Source: Myxococcaceae bacterium (GTDB lineage: Bacteria > Myxococcota > Myxococcia > Myxococcales > UBA5297). Taken from it: a DNA stretch of 46,307 bases. The DNA is taken from NCBI GenBank assembly GCA_017500825.1, contig JAFVYB010000115.1:1-46307 (forward strand). The letters are read 5' to 3'. A model generated the notes under the pieces. The model ran no database searches, was not told the DNA's origin, and was given only the letters and a program-made list of their open reading frames with translations. A program made the translations under genes and the position numbers. Position 1 is the stretch's first letter; the number at the start of each line of letters is the position of its first letter. Positions 1 through 8,013 of this stretch are shown piece by piece.

Positions 1-966
1 CCGTCGCCCATGCACCGAATTTGACCTAACGCAAAGTCGACCAAAATAAAACGAGGCAATCACCGGTCATCTGAGGTGCTTAGGGCGACGGCGGCCTTTT
101 GTCCCGCCCCGAATCCGAGCTCCCGTAAAAAAGCCAAAAATAAAATCGAGCAAATACCGCTCGTCTGAGGGGCGGGAAAGGAAAAGGGAGAGCGCGAGAG
201 GGAAAAAACATGGGTTTTTCCCGCTCGCACAATGACGAATTAAAGTCGCTCGAACGGGACAGAGCGGGCGCCGACACGCCAATGTCAATTCAAGACTTTG
301 ATGTGCTAATATCAATTCAAGATTTTGACGTGTCGACATCGAGGTCGATTCAAGACAATGCCCTGCCAATGTCGAATCGGGCCAACAAAAAGCGTTTTGA
401 ATATAAAAATTAAATCGAGCTGGTTGGTGTTCAATTCTGAAGATTAAAATCGATATTCGAATCCAAATAAAACAAAATGAAACCCTGAATTCGACAGCGC
501 CTCCACATGTTTTCCCCGGATTGTCCGCATGTTTGTTTTGACGCCGGTGGCCGCGTCTGGGTGTCGTTGTCGCGACAATACCTGTTTTGCCAAATCATCA
601 GCAGGTCGCGCTTTTTTCGAGAATGCGTTGAGATATTTTGAAGGTGCGTTCTGAACTTTCATGCGCGCATTCGTTCGCTGTCGGACAAATGGCGTAAGTT
701 TTTGAAATAATTGATGATTTTAAGTGTCGACAACCCTGCGCCAAGGCGATTGGCGGCGCGGGCGTGGCGCTGAACAATGGCGCTGTCGATCAGCGGAAGC
801 TTTTTTTGTCGTCCCGTTGAATGGTCCATTGGTCGACAAAACAAAACCTCCCGAAAACAGGGCGTTTTCACCTCGCGCCAGGCTGTCGGCATCGCAATTG
901 CGTGAGGGGCGTGCGGTCCCGCGGCAACCATTTTGCGCCATCGCCGCCATGAGGAGGAAAGACCGG
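1..966. other. Non-coding region upstream of rpoH
   Basis: I see no convincing gene here. The open frames have no ribosome-binding site and no recognisable protein. Base composition is mixed, with AT-rich stretches around 370-480 and 690-720. It contains a cluster of short direct repeats at 285-360 and a perfect 12-bp palindrome (TTGTCGCGACAA) at 567-578; either could be regulatory. It ends in the strong Shine-Dalgarno sequence of rpoH. The rpoH promoter should lie here, but I cannot place it with confidence. Confidence 0.6.
285..360. repeat. Short degenerate direct repeats, about 2.7 copies
   Basis: A 21-base unit beginning TCAATTCAAGA and ending TTTGA(T/C)GTG occurs at 285-305 and again at 312-332 with two pyrimidine differences. 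A partial third copy (TCGATTCAAGACAATG) is at 345-360. Spacings are 27 and 33 bases. No gene covers it. Function is unknown; a protein-binding array or simple tandem decay are both possible. Confidence 0.6.
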
Positions 967-1884
967 ATGCAACAGCAGTTGTCCACATTGCCCGTTTCGT
1001 CGGGCTCGCTCGCGATGTATTTGTCGGAGATTAACCAGTTTCCGCTGTTGAAACAGGAGGAAGAGCAGTTTTTGGCGCGCAAGTATCGCGATCATCATGA
1101 TTGGAGCGCGGGGCATCGGCTCGTCACCTCCAATTTGCGGTTTGTTGTTAAAGTGGCGTATGAATATCGATCATATGGTATTCGCATGGCCGATTTGATT
1201 CAGGAAGGTAATATCGGATTGATGAAGGCTGTTCAGAAATTCGATCCGGACAAGGGCATTCGCCTTATTTCATACGCGGTCTGGTGGATTCGCGCCTATA
1301 TTCAAAATTATATTCTCAAAAGCTGGTCGCTGGTGAAGTTGGGGACGACGCAGGCGCAGAGAAAATTGTTTTTTTCTTTGGCCAGGACGCGGCGTGAAAT
1401 CGAAAAACTGGGCAGTGGTCCGTCGCAGGAATCGCAAAAGGACGTGCGCGATATTGCCAAAAAGCTGCGCGTCAAACCCTCGGAGGTGGCGGAGATGGAA
1501 TTGCGCCTGGAGGGACGCGATCTCTCGCTTGACGCGCCGATGAGCGAGGATGGCAGCACGAGTCATGTCGATTTTGTCGCCTCCAACGCGGCGGGTCAGG
1601 ACGAGATGATTGGCGAGGCTGAGGAGCAGCGATTGATGGCGCAGCGGGTTGAACAGGCGCTTTCAAGGCTCGATCAGCGCGAGCGATTTATTATTGAGAA
1701 GCGGATTATGAGTGATAAGCCCATGACGCTGAAGGAATTGGGGCGCTATTTTGGGTTTTCCCGTGAGCGGGCGCGTCAATTGGAAATCCGCGCTAAGGAA
1801 AAACTCAAACAGGAACTCGCCGCCCTGATGCGGGAACTCATGCTGGACGAGGGGAGGGTGCCCGTGAGCGATCCCGAAGAATAA
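967..1884 (+). CDS. rpoH: RNA polymerase heat-shock sigma factor RpoH (sigma-32 family)
   Basis: A 305-residue group 3 sigma factor that directs RNA polymerase to heat-shock promoters. Region 1.2/2 is clear ([11 protein letters not shown] near residue 17, then [14 protein letters not shown] and the region 2.4 [15 protein letters not shown] segment). The RpoH-specific box QRKLFFSL lies at about residues 131-138, and the region 4.2 helix-turn-helix ([20 protein letters not shown]) at about 254-273. Length matches the family. I chose ATG 967 because AGGAGG at 952-957 sits 9 bases upstream; the frame is open back to 724, but the extra residues are not sigma-like. It stands alone, divergent in context from the minus-strand R-M genes, with a hairpin 85 bases downstream. 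Confidence 0.93.
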   Translation: MQQQLSTLPVSSGSLAMYLSEINQFPLLKQEEEQFLARKYRDHHDWSAGHRLVTSNLRFVVKVAYEYRSYGIRMADLIQEGNIGLMKAVQKFDPDKGIRLISYAVWWIRAYIQNYILKSWSLVKLGTTQAQRKLFFSLARTRREIEKLGSGPSQESQKDVRDIAKKLRVKPSEVAEMELRLEGRDLSLDAPMSEDGSTSHVDFVASNAAGQDEMIGEAEEQRLMAQRVEQALSRLDQRERFIIEKRIMSDKPMTLKELGRYFGFSRERARQLEIRAKEKLKQELAALMRELMLDEGRVPVSDPEE

Positions 1885-1969
1885 TTACGCGGTGAAATGC
1901 CTCGCGGCCTTGTGGACGCCTCGAAATGCGATTTCTGGGAGAGAATTTTGGCGTCTTGAGGATGATCTG

Positions 1970-1996
1970 ATGGCGTCCATGCGATGTGGACGCCAT
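1970..1996 (+). terminator. Candidate terminator hairpin after rpoH
   Basis: A perfect 10-bp inverted repeat (ATGGCGTCCA / TGGACGCCAT) with a 7-base loop, followed by GTTGTTTG. The T-run is poor, so it may be a weak or Rho-assisted terminator or an operator-like palindrome. The rest of 1885-2203 is AT-rich and shows no gene. Confidence 0.5.
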
Positions 1997-2203
1997 GTTG
2001 TTTGAGGTAAGTCGCCACTGTCAGGGAAAATGATATAGAGTGTTTTGTTGAACGGTCTTTTCAGGCTGCGCGGATGTCGAAAAGTTCAGCGCGATATTTG
2101 TTGTAACAACCTGGTTTTTTGTAATTTTCTGTTGTTATAAACTCTTTTTGTTGGGGCTTGTTCATTCTAATTAAAACATTAAATCTATGTTTTTCGGGAA
2201 TTG

Positions 2204-3517
2204 CTAAGCAAGGTTGGGCAGGTTGAATATCCACCGCAACCAAGCACGGACAGAACTTGAACGCCGCCCTATGGTGGTTTCATTGTCTCCACAGACGTTC
2301 AATTCACGCATCTTGTCACAGACCTGTTTCTTGGTGGGAAATTCTCCGTTGTTTTCTATCACATAATCAAAGAAATCAGCAAATACCTGATGCTCCAGCA
2401 TCAGGCTGGCCAACTTCAATTGGCGATCCTTGTAGCTCATGCGACATAACGATTCACCAGTTCTAGTTAGCTTGACCATTCTGCTTTTTATTGCTCGCTC
2501 AAAGATTCCAAGATAGATGCCGGCACTGACATAGTAACTATATTGTCGCTCTACGAATTTCATCAACTCCATGATTTGCTCTTTTGTCATTGGGTTGTTT
2601 TTCATGTTTTCTAACAAGGAAATAAGCCGATTTACAGAATCTGCCTGAATGAATTGGACGCTGGGTTTGTCCCTATTGTCGCTCTTGGTGATAGCAGTGT
2701 TTTTTCGAACCTGTATCAAATCTTCCAAGGATATATTTGTGTCCTGCAAGGAGTAGTTCTTGGTGCGCACAAGTTCGATGGATGAATAGTCTTCAGGTGT
2801 GTTGAATCTATACTCAAACAGGCGGTATATCATGTTGGAATAGATAGAGAGTATTAATCGTATGGGTTTGTGAATCTTCTCTTTCCACAATCGATAGGGA
2901 TAATACAACTGCCTGACGTGGAAATCTTTGTGTAACACGTTTTTGGCTTCTAATATCACCACATGGTTGCTGTTTTCAAAACCGCCGTCTATTTCACATT
3001 GAGCGTTCTTGACGCTGATTCTATGTTTTGTGTTTCTATGAGTTTTTACCTCAAAATTAAAGCATCCAGTGCCCATGCGACCGTTAAAGGTCGCTACGGT
3101 ATCGGAGGCTTCGAGAAAGTCATCTAAAATTCCGGACAGAACGAGAACGTTGATGGCGTTTGCCTCGGAAGTGATGTTGTTGACGTCGATGGTTTCATAT
3201 TTATCAAGTTGAACCCGAGTCATTTGTTCAACGCGTTCTGTCAATTCCGGGATTTCCTGATATAGAATAAAGTCACCGATAATGTAAGAACTCCTGCTGT
3301 CAGGAAGAATGTTTAATTTGTTGGATTTCAAAGGATGTGGAAGGTTTTCGGAACTATCCCACTTCGCCATCAAACGTGGTTCTTTAAATTCTTTAATCTG
3401 TGAAGCAGTGATATGAAAGATGCCCCTGTCCTTCACTTCTTGAACGATGTTATATTTGTCAAGCAAGGCTCTCCAAGCCTGTTCAGCGTTCAATTCTCTG
3501 GAAGGTTCATCAGGCAT
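2204..3517 (-). CDS. Type II restriction endonuclease, PD-(D/E)XK fold, partner of the adjacent adenine methylase
   Basis: A 437-residue protein predicted to cut unmethylated DNA at the site protected by the methylase encoded just upstream. The nuclease core is visible as I-D177-G-G-F-E followed by VVILE190-A-K192, the D...ExK arrangement of PD-(D/E)XK enzymes. The N-terminus (ITASQIKEF, EPRLMAKWD) matches my memory of a family annotated as type II restriction enzyme and usually found next to Dam-like methylases. The C-terminal third is helical and may recognise DNA. Its ATG overlaps the methylase stop by 8 bases (3510-3517), so translation is probably coupled. The gene is much AT-richer than its neighbours (roughly 40% G+C by eye), indicating transfer. 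Site specificity cannot be read from the sequence. Confidence 0.8.
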   Translation of the reverse strand: MPDEPSRELNAEQAWRALLDKYNIVQEVKDRGIFHITASQIKEFKEPRLMAKWDSSENLPHPLKSNKLNILPDSRSSYIIGDFILYQEIPELTERVEQMTRVQLDKYETIDVNNITSEANAINVLVLSGILDDFLEASDTVATFNGRMGTGCFNFEVKTHRNTKHRISVKNAQCEIDGGFENSNHVVILEAKNVLHKDFHVRQLYYPYRLWKEKIHKPIRLILSIYSNMIYRLFEYRFNTPEDYSSIELVRTKNYSLQDTNISLEDLIQVRKNTAITKSDNRDKPSVQFIQADSVNRLISLLENMKNNPMTKEQIMELMKFVERQYSYYVSAGIYLGIFERAIKSRMVKLTRTGESLCRMSYKDRQLKLASLMLEHQVFADFFDYVIENNGEFPTKKQVCDKMRELNVCGDNETTIGRRSSSVRAWLRWIFNLPNLA

Positions 3518-4340
3518 ATATCAAGACCTCGTTGATTTCTCCTCGTTTTGCTGAATTGCTGTTGATGGCGCGTTTCGCCTGAACCGTCTGAATCGTATAC
3601 TCTTTGTAAAGTTCACGAATTTCAGGACAGTCAGAGTTAGATTGAATAAATTTGATGCCTTTTTTTCTCAGCTTGTCGCATTCTTTTTTCAACTCTTCCT
3701 GTTGCTGATAGCCGAAGCCATTTTCTGTGTAGCTGGTAAAATTGGCAGAGCTGGAAATAGGCATATATGGCGGGTCAAGATAAACGAAGCTTCCCTTTCT
3801 CGCCTTCTTTAATGCCTCTTTGTAATCGCCTTGTAGCAGCGTGATGTCGTTATCATTGAAATACTTTGACATGGCCCTGATTGTGGGCGCGTTGACGATG
3901 TTGGGGTTTTTATATTTTCCATATGGCGAGTTGAAGTAACCAGAAGAGTTGACCCTATACAATCCATTATAACAAGTCTTGTTTAAATAGATGATTCTTG
4001 AGGCTTTTTTGACTGGAGACAGCTCTTTGTATTCTGTTGATCTGTCCAGTTCTCTTATTTTGTAGTAATAGTCTTCAGAATTGTTGTCGTGGTGGGTTTG
4101 TAATAACTGGATGAGTTGTTCTGGGTGGGTCTTTATGACTTGATAAACATTCATCAGCTCAAAATTATAGTCGTTGACAATGGCTTTCTTTGGCTGGTGG
4201 GCGAATAAAACTGCTCCACCACCGAGAAAAGGTTCTATGTAAGTTCCTTTGGATTTAATCAGCGGAAGGATATCGTTTAAGAGTTGTCGCTTGCCGCCAA
4301 CCCATTTCAGGATAGGAGCGAGGAGGGTGTTTTCGGTCAT
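3510..4340 (-). CDS. DNA N6-adenine methyltransferase, alpha class (Dam/DpnM-like)
   Basis: A 276-residue methylase that transfers a methyl group from S-adenosylmethionine to adenine N6. It shows the alpha-class order: KWVGGKR at residues 12-18, the AdoMet-binding FLGGG at 38-42, and catalytic DPPY at 189-192. Length matches Dam and its R-M relatives. GATC is the commonest target of this class, but EcoRV-type methylases belong to it too, so specificity is open. The start ATG has a GGGAGA Shine-Dalgarno 7 bases upstream. It is first in a two-gene operon with the nuclease, which gives methylation before cutting. AT-rich composition agrees with acquisition of the pair as a unit. Confidence 0.88.
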   Translation of the reverse strand: MTENTLLAPILKWVGGKRQLLNDILPLIKSKGTYIEPFLGGGAVLFAHQPKKAIVNDYNFELMNVYQVIKTHPEQLIQLLQTHHDNNSEDYYYKIRELDRSTEYKELSPVKKASRIIYLNKTCYNGLYRVNSSGYFNSPYGKYKNPNIVNAPTIRAMSKYFNDNDITLLQGDYKEALKKARKGSFVYLDPPYMPISSSANFTSYTENGFGYQQQEELKKECDKLRKKGIKFIQSNSDCPEIRELYKEYTIQTVQAKRAINSNSAKRGEINEVLIYA

Positions 4341-4435
4341 TGTGAATCTCCCGGATTTGATGTTTTTCAGGATTCGTTTTATGAATTTAGATGGATTTTG
4401 GGTTGAACGATTTTGGAAGTGTCCGGTCTTTCAAT

Positions 4436-4482
4436 AAAAAACTTCCCTTGCGTGGTCATAGTTTCAACAACGCAAGGGAAGT
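4436..4482 (-). terminator. Rho-independent terminator of ileS
   Basis: A perfect 13-bp inverted repeat (ACTTCCCTTGCGT at 4441-4453, ACGCAAGGGAAGT at 4470-4482) with a 16-base loop. Read on the minus strand the stem is followed by TTTTTATTG. It lies 68 bases after the ileS stop and separates ileS transcription from the acquired R-M pair. Confidence 0.88.
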
Positions 4483-4549
4483 CTCTGTTTAATTATTATC
4501 TCGCAGGGTTATGAGAATTATCGGCTGTGAATCATATACAGCGCCAAAT

Positions 4550-7438
4550 TTATTGGCCGAGGGCGCGCGCGCATTTGGGGCAGACGGGGTGCGTTTCGTC
4601 GATGGCCTCGCAATAGGTCCAGCAGCGCGGGCATTTGCTGCCGGGCGCCCGTGAGACCTCGACGCTGAGCGGGGCGCTGGCGTCCGCGGCCTGGGTCAGG
4701 GTGACGCGCGAGACGATGAACAGCGCTTCGAGGTGCGCCTGGTTGCGTTCGAGGAGGTCGGCTGTCTCGCCGCTGGCAGCTATCGCGACGCTTGCTTCGA
4801 GGGAGGAACCGATGAGTTTGTCCTGGCGGGCTTTTTCGAGCGCTTTCTGGACCTCGGCGCGCACGGCAAAGAGGCGGTCGAATTCGGCGAGCAGCGCTTC
4901 GTCGCCGGGCGCCTGGACGGCCTCGGGCATGCCGGTGAGGAAGACGCTCTCTTCGGATTTGTGCGGCAGGTGGCCGTAAGCTTCCTCGCAGGTGAAGCTG
5001 AGCATGGGCGCGAGCAGCCTCAACAGGTCGACGAGGATTGAGCGCAGGGCGGTTTGGGCCGAACGGCGTTCGAGCGAGGTCTTGCCGGCGGTGTAGAGGC
5101 GGTCCTTGAGGATGTCGAAGTAGACGGCCGAGAGGTCGACGGCGCACAGGTCGACGGCGGTGTGGAAGACGATGTGGAAGTCGGCGCTCTCGTAGGCCTT
5201 GCGGATTTTGACGGTGGCCGCGCGCATCCTGGCCAGGGCCCAGCGGTCGATGGGCAAAAGGTCGCTCTCGCGCACCGCGTCGGTCGCCGGATCGAAGTCG
5301 CAGAGGTTGCCGAGAGCGTAGCGGAAGGTGTTGCGCAGCTTGCGGTAGCTCTCGGTCATGCCGGCGAGGATTTGCTGCGAGACGCGGATGTCGTTGCGGT
5401 AGTCGGCGGAGGCGACCCACAGGCGCAGGATCTCGGCGCCCAGTTCTTTCAGGTTTTTCTCAGGCGGGACAAAGTTGCCGAGCGACTTCGACATCTTCTT
5501 GCCCTGGCCGTCGACGACGAAGCCGTGGGTGAGCACCGACTTGTAGGGGGCATGGCCGCGCGTCATCAGCGCGATGAGCAGCGTCGAGTGGAACCAGCCG
5601 CGGTGCTGGTCGGCGCCCTCCAGGTAGAGGTCGACCGGCAGGCCCATGTTTTTTTCCTGGCCGGCCACGGCGGCGAACGAGACGCCCGAGTCAAACCAGA
5701 CATCGAGGATGTCACTCTCCTTGGAGAAGTGGGTGTGGCCGCACTTGGGGCAGGCGTAGTCCGCGCCCAAAAAGTCCTCGGCCGGGTGCGTGAACCAGGC
5801 GTCGGCGCCTTCCTTTTCAAAGACATCGGCCACCCGCCGCATGACCGCCGGATCGACGACCGCCTCGTCGCAGGCCTCGCAGTAGAAGACCGTGATCGGC
5901 ACGCCCCAGGCGCGCTGGCGCGAGACGCACCAGTCGGGACGCGCGGCGAGCATGCCGTGGATGCGGTTGCGGCCCCATTTGGGAATCCACTCGACCCTCT
6001 CCACCTCGTCGAGGGCGCGCTGACGCAGGTCGGCGTGCGACAGGGAGATGAACCACTGCGGCGTGGCGCGGAAGATGACCGGCTTTTTGCAGCGCCAGCA
6101 GCACGGGTAGCTGTGGCTGATGGTGGCCTTGGGGTCAGAGAGGAGCGCGTTTTTTTCGACGAGCGCGTCGATGATCTTGGGGTTGGCCTCGAAGATCTGC
6201 ATGCCGGCGAGGGTTTCGCCCGCCTCCTCGGTGTAGCGGCCCTGCGCGTCGACCGGGCTGAGCACCTCCAGGCCGTATTTGCGCCCCACGTCGTAGTCCT
6301 CGGCGCCGTGGCCGGGCGCGGTGTGGACAAGGCCTGTGCCGCTCTCGGTGGTGACGTGCTCGCCGAGGATGACCGGATTCACGCGGCCATTGAGCACATG
6401 GCGGTAGGTCAGACCTTCGAGCTGTTTGCCCTGGAAGTAGCAGAGGATCCTGGACGGATCTTTGAGCGCGGCGACCGACAGCGAGGGCTTTTGGACGGCG
6501 TCTGTCGAGGTGTTGCCGACCTCGATCTCGCGCATGGCCAGCTCGTCGGGCGCGATCTCGGCGAGGAAGCTGGCGAGCAGGTCCTGGGCGACGACGAGGA
6601 CGCGGCCCTTGAGGTCGTAGGCGAGGTAGGTGACTTCGGGGTGGACGCAGATGGCGAGGTTGGCCGGCAGGGTCCAGGGCGTGGTGGTCCAGATCACGAG
6701 TTCGGCGGTGCGACCGTCGAGCTTGCCGTCGGGCAGGGGCGAGGCGAGCGGAAAGGCGACGTGAATCGAGGGGGAAGCGTGATCCTCGTATTCGACCTCG
6801 GCCTCGGCCAGCGCCGTGTGGTCCTTGACGCACCAGTAGACCGGCTTTTTGCCGCGCTTGAGGTAGCCACCCTCGGCCACGCCCGCCAGCTCGCGCACGA
6901 TGGCCGCCTCGTAGCTGTAATTCATCGTCAGGTAGGGCTCGGACCATCGCGCCAGAACGCCCATGCGCTTGAACTCGTCGCGCTGGATGTCGATGAAGCG
7001 CTCGGCGTAGGCGCGGCAGGCCCGCCTCAGCTCGACCTTGTCCATGTCGCGCTTTTTGCTGCCCAGCGACTCCTCGGTCTTCAGCTCGATCGGCAGGCCG
7101 TGGCAGTCCCAGCCAGGCACGAAGTCGCACAGCTTGCCGGACATGTTGGCGTATTTGACGACCATGTCCTTGAGCACCTTGTTGAGGATGGTGCCGTAGT
7201 GGATGTGGCCGTTGGCGTAGGGCGGACCGTCATGGAAGACGAAGCGCGGCGCGCCGGCCTTCTCGTTCTTCTCGATCATCCGCTCGTAGACGCGAAGCTC
7301 GTCCCAGCGGGCGATTTGCTTTGGCTCGCGCTCGGGCAGGGAGGCCTTCATCGGGAAGGCTGTCTTGGGCAGGTGGACGCTGCCCCGGTAGTCGTTGCCG
7401 TTGTTCTTCTGTTCCGCGTTGTCCTGTTTGGCTGCCAT
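4550..7438 (-). CDS. ileS: Isoleucyl-tRNA synthetase
   Basis: A class I aminoacyl-tRNA synthetase of about 962 residues that charges tRNA-Ile and edits mischarged valine. The HIGH-type motif (PPYANGHIHYG) is at about residues 70-80 and KMSKS at about 645. Between them lies the CP1 editing domain, including TTTPWTLPANLA and GTGLVHTAPGHG. The C-terminus carries the zinc-binding set CPRCW...CPKC found in bacterial-type IleRS. I chose ATG 7438 because GAGGG lies just upstream; an in-frame ATG at 7453 would add five residues but lacks a Shine-Dalgarno sequence. It is monocistronic, with the terminator above directly downstream. Confidence 0.96.
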   Translation of the reverse strand: MAAKQDNAEQKNNGNDYRGSVHLPKTAFPMKASLPEREPKQIARWDELRVYERMIEKNEKAGAPRFVFHDGPPYANGHIHYGTILNKVLKDMVVKYANMSGKLCDFVPGWDCHGLPIELKTEESLGSKKRDMDKVELRRACRAYAERFIDIQRDEFKRMGVLARWSEPYLTMNYSYEAAIVRELAGVAEGGYLKRGKKPVYWCVKDHTALAEAEVEYEDHASPSIHVAFPLASPLPDGKLDGRTAELVIWTTTPWTLPANLAICVHPEVTYLAYDLKGRVLVVAQDLLASFLAEIAPDELAMREIEVGNTSTDAVQKPSLSVAALKDPSRILCYFQGKQLEGLTYRHVLNGRVNPVILGEHVTTESGTGLVHTAPGHGAEDYDVGRKYGLEVLSPVDAQGRYTEEAGETLAGMQIFEANPKIIDALVEKNALLSDPKATISHSYPCCWRCKKPVIFRATPQWFISLSHADLRQRALDEVERVEWIPKWGRNRIHGMLAARPDWCVSRQRAWGVPITVFYCEACDEAVVDPAVMRRVADVFEKEGADAWFTHPAEDFLGADYACPKCGHTHFSKESDILDVWFDSGVSFAAVAGQEKNMGLPVDLYLEGADQHRGWFHSTLLIALMTRGHAPYKSVLTHGFVVDGQGKKMSKSLGNFVPPEKNLKELGAEILRLWVASADYRNDIRVSQQILAGMTESYRKLRNTFRYALGNLCDFDPATDAVRESDLLPIDRWALARMRAATVKIRKAYESADFHIVFHTAVDLCAVDLSAVYFDILKDRLYTAGKTSLERRSAQTALRSILVDLLRLLAPMLSFTCEEAYGHLPHKSEESVFLTGMPEAVQAPGDEALLAEFDRLFAVRAEVQKALEKARQDKLIGSSLEASVAIAASGETADLLERNQAHLEALFIVSRVTLTQAADASAPLSVEVSRAPGSKCPRCWTYCEAIDETHPVCPKCARALGQ

Positions 7439-7691
7439 GCGTCCCTCGCTCATGAAAAAAGGCGCGGCGCGCTAGCACCGGCCCCAGGGCAAGTCAACCG
7501 GCGCTCCAAGAGGAGAAAACGGGCTGTTTTCGAGGGCGATCAGGTGTTTTTAGACGCGCGTCCAAGGCGTTTGACGCGGGCCGTCAAAGTCTTGCGCCAG
7601 GCGGGGAAAACGTCGCGGTCCATCAGGCGTCCAGGACCGGTCGATCCGCCCCGCCAGGCAGAAGGCATGGGGGAAGCTGACGGCCGACTTC

Positions 7692-8013
7692 CCCCGCGCT
7701 CAGTCAAAAGCGTCGCGCACGGCGCTCCAGGCTGGGGAGGTGGCCTGGGCGCCTGTTTTCGGAAGAACGGCGCACAGAGAACGCCCCCGCGCTCAGTCAA
7801 AAGCGTCGCGCACGGCGCTCCAGGCTTGGGAGGTGGCCTGGGCGCCTGTTTTCGGAAGAACGGCGCACAGAGGACGCCCATGCGCTCAGTCAAAAGCGTC
7901 GCGCACGGCGCTCCAGGCTCTGGGGAGGTGGCCTGGGCGCCTGTTTTCGGAAGAACGGCGCACAGAGAACGCCCCCGCGCTCAGTCAAAAGCGTCGCGCA
8001 CGGCGCTCCAGGC
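7692..8013. repeat. 93-95 bp tandem repeat, 3 full copies plus a 35-bp partial copy
   Basis: Copies begin at 7698, 7791, 7884 and 7979 (partial, to 8013). Periods are 93, 93 and 95 bases, and the copies are nearly identical. The partial copy is the last 33 coding bases (including TGA) of the minus-strand flavoprotein gene, so each full copy repeats that gene's C-terminal codons and stop plus about 58 bases of 3' flank. This looks like recent slippage or unequal-recombination amplification. The rest of 7439-7697 shows no gene. Confidence 0.92.

Noticed and set aside
724..966. An 81-residue N-terminal extension of RpoH
   Set aside because: The AGGAGG at 952-957 and family length put the start at 967; the extension is not sigma-like.
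7540..7893. A 117-codon minus-strand frame with 31-residue internal repeats
   Set aside because: It exists because the 93-bp tandem repeat is a multiple of three; start and promoter signals are missing and its repeats are copies of another gene's 3' end in a different frame.
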